DNA of 64,000 bases from JAJEFO01 sp965209045 (GCA_965209045.1 CBDBPW010000001.1:558001-622000), one strand, 5' to 3'. Positions 27,494-37,002 are shown, counted from the stretch's first letter. A program made the numbers and translations. Notes: generated from the letters alone by a model not told the origin.

Positions 27494-28479
27494 GATCGCT
27501 TCCTTTCATGGCAATTTGGGGGAGCGCCGCCCCATGCGGCGTTCCCCGGCAACGTCTGCAATGTCGGGAATTCTCCTGCCCGTGCGGCCATGCAAGGCAG
27601 CGGTGACAGATTCAACGACTTGATAACGCAGCCCCTCAATCGCACGAAAGTCCCGGAGCCGCAACAGTCGTTGTGGCGTGAGACGTTTGCGCCACGACGT
27701 TCCTTCTTCGGCGACCGCAGTCCTTCTCCGAAGCCGGTCTCCGACACGCGGGTCGCGCCGCCAGCCAGCAACCGTCTCCGCAACCGCGCGCCTCGCCAGC
27801 AGGAGGGGAGGCTGGCGGTGAGCGGGCGGTCGGCACGGGCGTCGGGAGAGGGCGTCCGGCCGCCGGTTTGTCAACGACAGAATGGAGACGGCGTCATGAG
27901 CGCAGCAATGACAATGCCCGGCAACGCTACATCAACGTTCCTGCTACACTTCCGTAATGGGGCCCCCACGTCAAGCACGGAGTCCTGCGCATGAGCGGCC
28001 ACAAGGCCCGAATCTGGCAATACTGTTCCGGCGCCGGCGGCAAGAGGGCGCGGCGTTGATGCCAGAAGCGGCGTTGGCTCTTGGTCCTGAGCCGGAGATT
28101 GCCTGGTTCGCCGAAGCGACCGCAAGAGTCTGGCGAGGCGAACCAGGCAATCCCCGGCGGGGTCGAATCCGTTCAGGTTTCGTTCAAGGCCCTGCCTCCC
28201 TGTTTCCGGGAAGGTCCGCTTCACGTCCGCCGCCGGGCATCTTCCTTCCGTCCGTGGCCGGCTCGCCGACCGCCTACATGATGCCTGGTCCAATCCGGTC
28301 CCCGAGTGTCCATCTCATTCGCGTGCTCGGCTGCGACAGCGCGCTTCGGCAACGAGGCAACACACGACTTCATCGGGGACCGCGTCCCGGCAAGCGTGAA
28401 TTCACGACGTCCTGCCGGGGCATCTCGGGGCGCAGCCTGCGCACGTCGGGCGCCCAGTCGCCTGCGCCGCGGTTCAGGC
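27494..28479. other. Gap upstream of csp with repeat R1
   Basis: The first 100 bases are the csp leader. The rest has no gene except repeat R1 at 27950-28125. Confidence 0.45.
27950..28125 (+). repeat. Dispersed repeat R1
   Basis: Aligned by eye with 29889-30070 over about 175 bases. Shared blocks include TTCCGTA-TGGGGCC, CCTGCGCATGA-CGGCCAC, CCGGCGCCGGCGGCAA and GAAGCGGCGTTGGCTCTT. On the plus strand both begin an open frame MPEAALAL. A third, weaker copy is at 9641-9733. Nature unknown. Confidence 0.65.
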
Positions 28480-28680
28480 GCTCCAGGCACACGTCCCGGC
28501 GCGCCAAGCGCAGACGCGACAACATCGTGCGGTCGGCCAAGACCGGACGTGACGGGTCGCCGCCGGAGGCGCGTTCCTCGGCCACGGTCGCGCAGCCCGC
28601 GGCGCTGAGCTCGCGAAGCTGCGATTCCAGCGTCTGTTCGCCCGTGGAGGCGCGCGCATGTCCATGTCAGGCTCCAGTCC
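28480..28680 (-). pseudogene. Serine recombinase N-terminal fragment
   Basis: The translation ARASTGEQTLESQLRELSAA followed by GCATVAEERASGGDPSRPVL is the start of a resolvase catalytic domain, with the catalytic Ser still in place. After about 45 residues similarity ends. The remainder of the gene is missing or scrambled. Confidence 0.6.
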
Positions 28681-28925
28681 TTGCCATCAAGCCACACCCG
28701 CAATGGTTGAGGAACGGCTGGCCGAACCCGGCAGGATGCGCGGACGACTCCGACGCCTTCCAGAACGGCAGTATTGCAGCATTGCGGCGCTGCACGACTT
28801 CATGTTTGAATCATTGAGGTGCGGCGTGTTCACGGCCGCTGCGACAGCGCTGTCCAAATCTTGACGCAACGCCGGTCAGAAGCATCGCCGTACGGCACGG
28901 CGGAGACGAGCGCGAGGCTTGCGCC

Positions 28926-29279
28926 TCAACCACCGGGCGTCCGAAAGTCCCCTTCCCGGTCCAGATAGCTCCGCAACGCCTCGCTGACCACAGCATTCAG
29001 GTTGATGCCACGGGTCTTGGCAAACAACGCGGCACGACGGTGCAGATCCCGCCCCGGGCGCACATTGAAACTGCCCTTCAACGGTGCATCAGGCACACGC
29101 CCCTCGGCTTCGCAGAGTGCAATGTAGTCGTCCACGGCTTCATGAAACGCCGTCTTCAGGCTCTTGGCATCGGTCCCTTCGTAGGTCACAAGATCGCGAA
29201 TGAACTCAAGGCGGCCGTGCAGCACCTCGTCATCCTCGCTGTATTCGATCGTCCCCAGATATCCGTTGTGTTCCAGCAT
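28926..29279 (-). CDS. hicB: HicB-family antitoxin
   Basis: A 117-residue protein with the two parts of long HicB proteins. Residues 1-55 form the partially degraded RNase H-like fold (GTIEYSEDDEVLHGRLEFI, DLVTYEGTDAKSLKTAFHEA). The C-terminal part is a ribbon-helix-helix-like region (KGSFNVRPGRDLHRRAALFA, LNAVVSEALRSYL). It would block HicA and repress the operon. HicA is encoded 30 bases upstream on the same strand, the usual toxin-first order. Confidence 0.88.
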   Translation of the reverse strand: MLEHNGYLGTIEYSEDDEVLHGRLEFIRDLVTYEGTDAKSLKTAFHEAVDDYIALCEAEGRVPDAPLKGSFNVRPGRDLHRRAALFAKTRGINLNAVVSEALRSYLDREGDFRTPGG

Positions 29280-29309
29280 CGTGAATGTCCATTTTGCTTC
29301 GCATCGCGA

Positions 29310-29564
29310 TCAAAGCAGGCGCTCCCTGGTCAGCACTTCAAGCACGTTTCTCACGACATATGCCCTGACGATCTTTCCGGGGTGCGGCGCGTGCAGGTTG
29401 ATGGTCGGGGCAGTCTCGTGAACGAAGCGGCGCCGGGATCCGGTCGTCTTCCCGGATGACGCCTGCCTGTAGCCCAGACTCTCCAGCAGCCTTGTCAACT
29501 CGTCCCAGCTGAAGTCTTTTGGCCTGGTCTTGAATCGCTCTATGAGCTTCTCGCGCTGACTCAT
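29310..29564 (-). CDS. hicA: HicA-family mRNA interferase toxin
   Basis: An 84-residue toxin with the dsRBD-like HicA fold: DFSWDELTRLLESLGYRQ, SSGKTTGSRRRFVHE, INLHAPHPGKIVRAYVVRNV. The usual GSH histidine is Arg here, a form that I recall from the HicA branch carrying the LHxPHPG motif, so the toxin is not necessarily dead. It cleaves mRNA when HicB is lost. Start at ATG 29564; a longer frame upstream is not conserved. Confidence 0.85.
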   Translation of the reverse strand: MSQREKLIERFKTRPKDFSWDELTRLLESLGYRQASSGKTTGSRRRFVHETAPTINLHAPHPGKIVRAYVVRNVLEVLTRERLL

Positions 29565-30234
29565 TCCATGTGCCCAATTGATCTGCAACTTCCATACATG
29601 CAGGAACTGTGATTTGCAACTGCATATGGTTGCAAGCTTGGACGACGTCGCCGAGACTGCTGTCGGGCAAGACATCCAGCGACGAGGGCACGCACTTCGC
29701 AGGCGAGGCTTCCCAGCTGTCCTGCCGACGTTGGTTCGGTCGAAGCGACTGCTCCCCGCGCTGAAGGACGGAGCTTCCCGCTTCAGGCTGCGGCGGACGA
29801 TGTGCCCGCCTATCGCAACCCTATGGCGCGACAAACTGGATGAGAGCCGCGTTGCACTCAAAACGCAACTTTCGATGGATTCGTTGCCTTCCGTAGTGGG
29901 GCCACATCCGTCTAGGGCCGATTCCTGCGCATGAACGGCCACGAAGCCGGAACCCGACAAGACTGTACCGGCGCCGGCGGCAAAGGGGGGTGCAGCGTTC
30001 ATGCCGGAAGCGGCGTTGGCTCTTTGTCCGGAGCCCGGGATTGCCTGGTTCGCCGGAGCGACCGCAAGCATCCACGTTTTGAGTCAAGACCGGATTCGGC
30101 CCCTTTCAGCGGTTTTCGGATGTCCGGGTCCGGGTTTTCCACAGGTTGTCCACGCCCGGACGGACTTCCGGCCACGCCGAAGCGGGCTGGCCAAGGAGTT
30201 GCGGGACTGGGGAGTGCTCGACCCCAATGCCTTG
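29565..30234. other. Gap upstream of hicA with repeat R1
   Basis: Besides R1 at 29889-30070 no gene is apparent. The hicAB promoter should lie in the first 100 bases, which are locally AT-richer (TTGCAACTGCATATGGTTGC region). Confidence 0.45.
29889..30070 (+). repeat. Dispersed repeat R1, second long copy
   Basis: See the copy at 27950-28125; both end in GATTGCCTGGTTCGCCG followed by the shared AGCGACCGCAAG. They lie on either side of the HicAB locus in the same orientation. Confidence 0.65.
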
Positions 30235-30855
30235 TTACCTGACAATCGCCAAGCCGGCGCGTTGGCCTGCGGTCTCCAGGTCGCCCAATGCGGTCGATTC
30301 CGTGCGAACGGGACGACTGGAGGTCAAGCTCAGGTCGCTTGGGTTCAGGCGGTCGCCGAACAGCAGCATCGCATCTGCTTGGCTGTCCCGAACCGAAGAC
30401 CAGACGAGTCCGTGCGCCCCCGGATTGTCGCGCCAGGCACGAAACGCAAGCGTACGGCAATGCACGTATGCCTTGGCAGACGGTCTGAAGAATTTGGAAG
30501 GGTCAATCCTCCACCTCAATAGCTCCGGGGTGAAGAGAGGCACGAGTTCAAGGGCCGTTGCGGTCTTGAGGGAGCTGATCGCGAATTTGTCGACATCTTC
30601 CCGTCGGACGGATTCATACTTGTCTTGAATGCCGCGAAACACCGACTCAAAGGGTGCACCATCAAGCGTTGTCGCCGCGTAGGAAGTCGGGATGCACTGT
30701 CCGTGTCCGTCGAGGAGAGGCGCGAATCGGCTCGGCTTGCCCTGGCACGGATTGAACGCGTTTCCCGCGTAATTCGCATCGTGGACCCGGTAGAGCGTCG
30801 TCGACGCTGGCAGGGGATGCAGGCGCACGGCACGAGCGTCTTCGGGAATTCTCAT
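30235..30855 (-). CDS. RES-domain toxin (NAD+-degrading family)
   Basis: A 206-residue RES-domain protein. Features are LYRVHDANYAGNAFNPCQG, the RFAPL element (the Arg-x-x-x-Gly region of the family), SYAATTLDGAPFESVF with the conserved Glu, and the late LVWSSVRDSQ. RES toxins degrade NAD+ as phosphorylases or transferases and halt growth. The antitoxin-like gene lies 17 bases upstream on the same strand. Confidence 0.85.
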   Translation of the reverse strand: MRIPEDARAVRLHPLPASTTLYRVHDANYAGNAFNPCQGKPSRFAPLLDGHGQCIPTSYAATTLDGAPFESVFRGIQDKYESVRREDVDKFAISSLKTATALELVPLFTPELLRWRIDPSKFFRPSAKAYVHCRTLAFRAWRDNPGAHGLVWSSVRDSQADAMLLFGDRLNPSDLSLTSSRPVRTESTALGDLETAGQRAGLAIVR

Positions 30856-30872
30856 CCGCTCGGGTTCTTCCT

Positions 30873-31700
30873 CTAGCCGACGAGCGTCTGGTCCGCTGAC
30901 CTGGCCACTTCAATCACTCGGTCATTTCCGTCCCGCATCGCTTTCTCCGGGCTATTGCCATCCAGTTCCTCCTTCGGGCTGACAAGCCAGAAGGCGCGTT
31001 GCCATGGGGTGAAATCAGTCGGCAAGGCGTCGAGAATGGCCTTCATCAGTTTCAAGGGCTGACCGTCCGCGTCGAACTGAAATTGCGGGTAGCCATACTT
31101 GCCTTGGATGGGCAGACCGAGGATGCGTCCCCGTTTCCTCCATGCGTTGACCGTTTGGGAAGTGTTTATCCCCCTCAGCCCCGCCCTCCTGTGCACCGTG
31201 GCGCTGTCCAGTACAGGGAAGTCCTTCAAGAACTCTTTCCGGAGTTCGGCGTTGCGCGCGTCTATCCTCGCCTCGACGGGTTGGAACGGATCGGCATCGA
31301 TCAGGAAGTCCAGGAGCGACTGGATTCTCTCCTCGCTCAGTTCAGAAGCGCGCCCCGACAGTTTCGCCAGGAAACTTTGCAATCTCGACGGTTGATTGAA
31401 CCATCTGCCCATCGGAACCGCAGCATGGTACGGGCAAGAACTCGTCACTTTCCAGGTGCGCCCATCCACTATGAGCAGCACATGGTCCTCCATCTCGCGT
31501 TGCGGGACGATGAGAAGGCGAGTGCCTGCGTCGCGGTCTTCCGTTGTCGCGTCGACATCCTCGTCCGCGTGCAGGTGTTCCGCAATGATCTTCCAGGCCC
31601 TTTGGAGCTCCTGTTCATCACGTGCAGCCATTCTCGAGGCGGGCAGTGGCCGTAGTTCGCCTTTTCTCAGCACTTCGAACATCGGTGCGTCTCTGGCCAT
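30873..31700 (-). CDS. Xre/MbcA/ParS-like antitoxin partner of RES toxin
   Basis: A 275-residue protein. The N-terminal 140 residues are not recognised. The C-terminal half has a helix-turn-helix-like HRRAGLRGINTSQTVNAWRK and then the toxin-binding pattern of MbcA/ParS antitoxins: WQRAFWLVSPKEELDGNSPE followed by KAMRDG and IEVARSA. It is longer than the usual 130-150 residues, so the N-terminal domain is an addition. It lies directly before the RES gene and starts downstream of an AT-rich promoter with a 12-base palindrome. Confidence 0.75.
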   Translation of the reverse strand: MARDAPMFEVLRKGELRPLPASRMAARDEQELQRAWKIIAEHLHADEDVDATTEDRDAGTRLLIVPQREMEDHVLLIVDGRTWKVTSSCPYHAAVPMGRWFNQPSRLQSFLAKLSGRASELSEERIQSLLDFLIDADPFQPVEARIDARNAELRKEFLKDFPVLDSATVHRRAGLRGINTSQTVNAWRKRGRILGLPIQGKYGYPQFQFDADGQPLKLMKAILDALPTDFTPWQRAFWLVSPKEELDGNSPEKAMRDGNDRVIEVARSADQTLVG

Positions 31701-31742
31701 GCAGTCAATCTCTTGAACAGATCCGAACTTAGGTCTCCATAT

Positions 31743-31754
31743 AACATATATGTT
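31743..31754. promoter_or_regulatory. Palindromic operator of the RES operon
   Basis: AACATATATGTT is a perfect 12-base palindrome in a locally AT-rich patch about 45 bases before the antitoxin start. Toxin-antitoxin operons usually repress themselves at such sites. Confidence 0.5.
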
Positions 31755-31799
31755 TTTATCATAAATTGTTAAATATGACGCCGAGACTGGCTGACCGAC

Positions 31800-32170
31800 C
31801 CGGGTTTCAAACAGCTGGAACCAGCGTGACGGGTCCGCTGGCGCAAGAGGCGGGTCCGCAGGCGCCGGTCTCCGGGACCAAGGGACAAGCTGCTGCGCCT
31901 CGGCCTTCTCGCCAGGCAGCGGAGGAAGTGTCGACGTCCTCCTCGAGGCTGACGAGATGAAACCCGCGTTCCTTGAGGTTCTCGACGATCTCGAGCAGCT
32001 CCTTCAGCGTGCGCCCGGGCAGGTCCAGGCAGATGACGCAGACGCTGTCGCCCGGCCGCGCATCCCTGGAACCACTGCGCTCTTCCTCGAACAGCTTCTC
32101 GCGCTCCGCTTCCAAAGGCTCTCAGGCAAGCTGACGCGCGCGCATCCAACCTTGGCCCTGGGGTCTCGAT
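31800..32170 (-). pseudogene. Serine recombinase relic
   Basis: The frame PGRTLKELLEIVENLKERGF followed by HLVSLEEDVDTSSAA closely matches residues 80-112 of the intact recombinase at 37924-38511. The catalytic N-terminus and the DNA-binding C-terminus are degraded by frameshifts. It is a decayed paralogue. Confidence 0.7.
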
Positions 32171-32581
32171 TGATCTTTCGATGCATGCGACCACCGTATC
32201 AAGACACTGAAAGCGACGTCGCGGAATTGGTGTCCCGACATGTGCGCCTTTGGAGACCCTGCCTTGACCCATGACTTCAAGTGGCGACATTTCCGGGGCG
32301 AGATCATTCTGTGGGCTGTCCGGTGGCGCTGGGAGAGTGCCACCCATGTCGTGCGCGAGAGAGACGGCATTCTCCTGCCAGCAGAGGGCCGGTCGCGGGC
32401 CGGGCGCGTGTCCGGCCCTGCACCCAGACCGCTGAACGTCGGCGTCCTGAAGGATGGAACGTGGCGAGACGGAATGCTGGGGGCGCCGGCCACGGGCGGG
32501 GGCCGCTGCGGTGCTGCGCAACCGGTCCTCCGGCGGTTCGGGACCAACGCCTTCTGCATTGCGGGACTCCCGCCCCTTGCC
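32171..32581. other. Gap between recombinase relic and kinase
   Basis: No gene recognised in these 411 bases. Confidence 0.4.
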
Positions 32582-34960
32582 TCACTCCTCCCTGGACCTG
32601 GACAGGAGGACCGTCACCTCGGAAAGCGGCTCCCCCGGCGTCTCGTCGTCAAGGCCTTCCTCGCCCAGGCGGGTCACGGTCACGCCCGAATCCTCCAGCG
32701 CCTTGATGTACGTTCCCAAGTCGTCTCTCCTTCCGAAGGCGACCAGCACGCCGTCCGTGCCCAGCCGCAGCTGCCTTGATCCAATCCTGCCGGCCAACGA
32801 CCGAAGGCTTTCCTCGTCGCCGTCAGCTGCCGCCGTCTCCGCGGCGGCAAGCCTCCTGTGCGACGTGAATATGTACATCAGCATGGTCCTGATGCCCGGC
32901 GCCAGCTTGGTGCAGTTCTCCCGCTGCATCTTCACGTAGTTGATCACGACGGCCACGACCGCGAACGCAAGCTCGAAAGGATAGGTCTGGTCGCCCTGCA
33001 CGGCCCTCTGGTAGCCGAGAAAGATCCCGATGCCGCAGAGGCCGGCCGCATAGCTGAAGACCAGCTTGTCCCATCCCGAGAAGATCTCGAAGTTCGCGTC
33101 CACGAACCGTGACACGCTGACGCGAAACGAGGCGTCGAGCGACTGGCGCGCAAGCGTCGCGGCCTGCCTCGTGCGCCGGTTGTTCATGCCGACGAGGAAC
33201 AGGCCGATGGCGGCGCAGAAAGGCCACTGCCTGGGATCCAGGACGTAGGCCCACAGGATCGGGACCGCGAAGCAGAACGAGTTCAGCCTCAGCCAGAATC
33301 TCGCCGACCTGTATTCCTTCCACTTCGACGGATCCCTTCCGTCGCCCGCATAGACGTCAAGCGACTGGAATATGTTCACGTAGTATATCGTGGCCGTCAG
33401 GGCGAAGGAGAAGCACACCAGCCTCCCGGGAAGGGATTCGAGCAACGTGAAGTCGTCGATCCGGAGCAGGCTGCGCAATTGCCGGACCGTCCTCCAGCTG
33501 TCGAGATCGTTGAAGACGATCGCGGCAGGAACGATCAGCGCGCAGATGCAGAACGCGCAGATGCAGACCCTCTTCCAGATGTCGAGCGTCCCGTGATCCA
33601 TCGCCCAGACGCGCCCGTTCTCCGGCCTGTCCGCGACGCTCTTGACGGTCTCTCTCATGTAGATGGCGGATTCCACCGTGGCGGCGAAGATCTCCATGAT
33701 CTGGGAGCGCCTGACCTGGGACTCCAGGATCGAGAGGACCGCGGCGATGCGTGACCGGATGCTGCCGAAGATGTCGTCGGCCTCGCCGTTGCCGCCGACG
33801 CCGGTCCTGTATTCCAGCGCCCTGTATTTCGGATCCCGGGTCAGGCAGTCGTCGATGACCATCGCCAGCTCGGGAACCCTGATCCAGGCGTCGTCCAGGT
33901 GCCACTGCAGCTCGTCCGTCCGCACCTGCCTTCCGGCAATGCACTCCAGCAGGATCACGCCGAAGGAGTAGACGTCGGAAAGCTGCTCCTGCGGGCTGCC
34001 CTTGATCACCTCGGGGCTTGCGTAGGCCTTTGCGTCCAGAAGCCCTCCCGCGCTGCCGGAACTCCGCGACAGCAGGCTGTTGGCGCCAAAGTCGATGAGA
34101 CGGATTTCCGCGCCCCTGTCAACGACCAGGATGTTCGACGGGGAGAGATCATGATGCCATTGCCTGCGCCCGTGCAGCGCGTCCAGCGTGTTCAGCAATC
34201 CGGTCGCAATGTTCCGGATCTTCCTGATGTGCTCCTTGCCAAGCACCGCCCCCTGCGCATCCGGCCCGCTGTCGAGCAGCGTCGAGATGGTCCCGTCGAC
34301 GAACTCCCTGAGCGTCTCTCCCTCGATGAAGTCCATGAGAATCCATCCCGGCCCGCACTCATGGACCGTCGGCGCGTTCGTCGCCCGGCCATACCTGGAC
34401 TTGTACCTGGCGAAGGATTCCGTCAGCGTCTCGTCCTCGACGTGTTTCAGTTGCAGGAGCTTCAGGACGTTTCGGTGATCCTCTCCGCAGAGGAAGATCA
34501 AGGATGTCGTGCCGAACCTGTGGGGAAGGATGCCGGCCATCCTCTCCCTGGGGACGCCGTATACGCGATGAATGAACTCGACGGTGTCCGGGTCCCTGAA
34601 GAACTCCTCGGCGCTTTCCCTGTCGCCGCCCAGCATGAAGGTCGATCCGATGAGAAAGCCGAGGCCGCCCCTGAACACCCTGGCCTCCTTCCCCATGCCG
34701 TCGGTCGGGCCCGCTTCGTCAAGCCGCGCCCATGCCGCGACGAGGGAGTCCAGGTGCCGAAGCGCGGAGTCCACGTTCCTGTCGTACCTGATCAGGAAGT
34801 CGACCAGGTCATCGGTCGCGTTCCGGCGGGAATGGTCGTCCTCGATGACGTCCTGCAGCGAGCGGAAGAGCGCGTCCGCATCGGACTTCCCGGCATCGAT
34901 CGAGTCCAGGACCTTCAGCAACCTGCCTGCATGCGTCCAGATCTTCGTCGTGTCGGACAT
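32582..34960 (-). CDS. Membrane Ser/Thr protein kinase, partner of patatin
   Basis: A 792-residue protein in three parts. Residues 1-145 are helical and unrecognised. Residues 146-385 form a protein kinase domain: Lys167 in VLKLLQ, catalytic loop WHHDLSPSNIL (Asp271, Asn276), LIDFGAN (Asp290), AYASPEV and SDVYSFGVILLE. The segment HHD replaces HRD, so Arg is missing as in non-RD kinases. Residues 460-700 contain about six hydrophobic helices, and 100 cytoplasmic-looking residues follow. GAGGG precedes ATG 34960. The patatin gene ends 23 bases upstream, so both are one operon. Substrate unknown. Confidence 0.85.
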   Translation of the reverse strand: MSDTTKIWTHAGRLLKVLDSIDAGKSDADALFRSLQDVIEDDHSRRNATDDLVDFLIRYDRNVDSALRHLDSLVAAWARLDEAGPTDGMGKEARVFRGGLGFLIGSTFMLGGDRESAEEFFRDPDTVEFIHRVYGVPRERMAGILPHRFGTTSLIFLCGEDHRNVLKLLQLKHVEDETLTESFARYKSRYGRATNAPTVHECGPGWILMDFIEGETLREFVDGTISTLLDSGPDAQGAVLGKEHIRKIRNIATGLLNTLDALHGRRQWHHDLSPSNILVVDRGAEIRLIDFGANSLLSRSSGSAGGLLDAKAYASPEVIKGSPQEQLSDVYSFGVILLECIAGRQVRTDELQWHLDDAWIRVPELAMVIDDCLTRDPKYRALEYRTGVGGNGEADDIFGSIRSRIAAVLSILESQVRRSQIMEIFAATVESAIYMRETVKSVADRPENGRVWAMDHGTLDIWKRVCICAFCICALIVPAAIVFNDLDSWRTVRQLRSLLRIDDFTLLESLPGRLVCFSFALTATIYYVNIFQSLDVYAGDGRDPSKWKEYRSARFWLRLNSFCFAVPILWAYVLDPRQWPFCAAIGLFLVGMNNRRTRQAATLARQSLDASFRVSVSRFVDANFEIFSGWDKLVFSYAAGLCGIGIFLGYQRAVQGDQTYPFELAFAVVAVVINYVKMQRENCTKLAPGIRTMLMYIFTSHRRLAAAETAAADGDEESLRSLAGRIGSRQLRLGTDGVLVAFGRRDDLGTYIKALEDSGVTVTRLGEEGLDDETPGEPLSEVTVLLSRSREE

Positions 34961-34983
34961 CCTTCCCTCGCAATCCCGATGCT

Positions 34984-35991
34984 TCAGGCAAGTCCCGCCG
35001 TGGCGCCGCTGCGGAACGAGCCGCCCAGCACTTGCGTCGCGATGAACCCGTCCAGGCCAAGCGCCGCGAACACGGCGCTGAATCCTTCGCGTGCCGCGCT
35101 CTCAAGCACTGCCGGCCGGGTTTCCAGCTGCGACACGTTCCTGAGCGTGCCGTCCAGCTGGATGCTCTGCGCGTGGATGTCCGGGCAGGCGCCGCTTTCC
35201 GCGTTCCTGATCTCGTCCATCTCCCTGGCGTAGCTGTGGTGGATCTGCAGCCAGTCCTCGACTATCTCGGCAGGCTGGTGCCGGAGGGCGAACCGCAGCA
35301 ACGCTGACGACACCGGGCCCGGCGCCTCGCGAGTCGTCCCCTTGGTCCGCGTCAGAAGGACAAGGGCGTGCGTCGACCCCCCGGCGCGGGCAGCCTTCAG
35401 CGGAATCGACTCGTACAAGGCCGAGTCGAACAGGCAGTCGCCGTTGAAGGGAACCGCCGGGCCCGCGATGCCGGGAACGGTGATGCTGCACCGCAGGGCC
35501 TCGAACACGTCGTCCTCGGAGGCAAATTCCGAGATCGTCACCGGCGCCCGGTCGCGCATTGACGAGCCGATGACGTTCAGCGGGATGTCACCGTCCAGTA
35601 TCGCCGAGGTGTCAAGCGGCCGGACATCCCGGCAGACATGATCAAGGAGATAGGACGTGTCCATGACCGGACGCCGCGAAAGCAGGTTCAGCTTGCGAAT
35701 GAACCGCCTCCCGCCGAGGCACTGGTAGTAGATCGTCGTTCCGAACCTTGCCTGCGACGCCAGGAAATACGCCCCGGCCATGGCTCCGGACGACGAGCCG
35801 TAGACGACGTCGAACACGTCCCGCAGGCCCATGTGCTCCAGCGCCGCAACCATTCCTCCTGACACCACGCCCCTCATGCCGCCGCCCTCGATCACGAGCG
35901 CCAGGCGGCAATCGTCGCTGCGGGCTCCGGGCCTGCTTCCCTGCCTGGCCCGGAGCCTGATCAGCTCCAACGTTGAAAGGACGGTGGGCAC
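34984..35991 (-). CDS. Patatin-like phospholipase
   Basis: A 335-residue patatin-fold hydrolase. The oxyanion loop is EGGGMRG (residues 35-41), the nucleophile motif is GSSSG with Ser67, and the dyad Asp is Asp189 in DSALYES, where DG[GA] has become DSA. I use GTG 35991, with AGAGAG upstream; the frame is open further, but conservation starts here. It is soluble by eye. It should release fatty acids from membrane phospholipids, as do patatin effectors of phage defence. It lies first in an operon with a membrane kinase, inside a defence island. Confidence 0.85.
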   Translation of the reverse strand: MPTVLSTLELIRLRARQGSRPGARSDDCRLALVIEGGGMRGVVSGGMVAALEHMGLRDVFDVVYGSSSGAMAGAYFLASQARFGTTIYYQCLGGRRFIRKLNLLSRRPVMDTSYLLDHVCRDVRPLDTSAILDGDIPLNVIGSSMRDRAPVTISEFASEDDVFEALRCSITVPGIAGPAVPFNGDCLFDSALYESIPLKAARAGGSTHALVLLTRTKGTTREAPGPVSSALLRFALRHQPAEIVEDWLQIHHSYAREMDEIRNAESGACPDIHAQSIQLDGTLRNVSQLETRPAVLESAAREGFSAVFAALGLDGFIATQVLGGSFRSGATAGLA

Positions 35992-36369
35992 CGGGGCGTT
36001 CTCTCTCGATCTGCGGCCAGGCCATCTCAACACGGACCGCGGCGGAATCACAACCGCGGATTCCAAGGAGGACGCGCATGCCCAGGCCCGCACACGTCCG
36101 TGTTCCGACCTCGCTGGATCGCGCGCCGCGGCAGGCAGGGCGTCGCACGCCAGGCGCCCACCCCGCGCCGCCTGGGGACTTACAGAGTCGATGCGGCAAG
36201 GGCCGGTTCTCGATGGCTGGGCAGAAGGGCACCGCAAGGTCCTCTTCCGTCCAGCCCCAGGTTTCCCCGCAACCTCCCCGGTCTTGGGGAAGCGCGCGGG
36301 TGCTCATTTTGCCGATCTTCCGCAGCGTTGTCGGATATGGCTCCTTTGCGAGCGCGAAAGCGGGGTTTC
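35992..36369. other. Leader of the patatin-kinase operon
   Basis: About 380 bases between the patatin start and a methyltransferase fragment on the other strand. Nothing coding is recognised; the promoter of the patatin-kinase operon should lie here. Confidence 0.4.
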
Positions 36370-36646
36370 AGGGAGCGTGTTCCGGGGCGCATTCAGTCGT
36401 GAAGGCTTCGGGTCGGCGGCGCTCGACAAACTGGCCCGCGTGGCGGCGAGGGGCGCGATTCTCGTCATGACCATCAATGTCAGGTTCTACCGGTCGAACG
36501 ATTCCGAGTCGAAATTCGCGGCCTTGGCTGAAGATGGCTGGATTGCGGTGCCAGATCTCGCGGAAGTGGCGATGTACCACTCGCCCGACCCCGACGACCC
36601 GTACGGCGCCGACACGTGTTTCGCAACGCTGTTCCGACGGCTTTGA
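36370..36646 (+). pseudogene. 3' fragment of a class I methyltransferase
   Basis: The frame reads VFRGAFSREGFGSAALDKLA, then AARGAILVMTINVRFY and ending DTCFATLFRRL. This is the last third of a SAM-dependent methyltransferase (strands 4-7). The glycine-rich SAM loop and N-terminus are absent. It ends normally. Confidence 0.55.
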
Positions 36647-36656
36647 CGTTCGGGGA

Positions 36657-36998
36657 TCACGGCACGGAAACGTCTTCAGGTCCTTCCGTGGTCTCCGGCT
36701 CTCGTCCGCCGGACAAAGCCGGCTGACGGACGTCTTCGGGCGTCCACCCGGTGACCGCACGGACCCGTTCCGGAGTCATGTGGGAGAGGCCCTGCACATG
36801 ACAGCGGGTCACGGCCTGGCGCAGCAGCCGGTACCTCGAAGGGTCCGTCAACGCCAGGGCCGGGTCAACGTCGTCCCTGATGTAGCGGGCGATCTCGTGG
36901 AGAAGTTCCCAGTCACGCTGCACCATGACGGAGAAGACCTTTCCCTTGACCAGGGCGTCTTCCGCCATGACGCGGCGTGTCCTCTTGCTGCGGCTCAC
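36657..36998 (-). CDS. Unknown 113-residue partner of nucleotidyltransferase
   Basis: A 113-residue protein that starts five bases after the nucleotidyltransferase stop, so the two are coupled. It has a basic N-terminus (MSRSKRTRR), then a helical core (FSVMVQRDWELLHEIARYI, RYRLLRQAVTRCHVQGLSHM), and an acidic tail. I do not recognise the family. Given its size, charge and position it could be the antitoxin or regulator of the nucleotidyltransferase. Confidence 0.6.
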   Translation of the reverse strand: MSRSKRTRRVMAEDALVKGKVFSVMVQRDWELLHEIARYIRDDVDPALALTDPSRYRLLRQAVTRCHVQGLSHMTPERVRAVTGWTPEDVRQPALSGGREPETTEGPEDVSVP

Positions 36999-37002
36999 GG
37001 GC

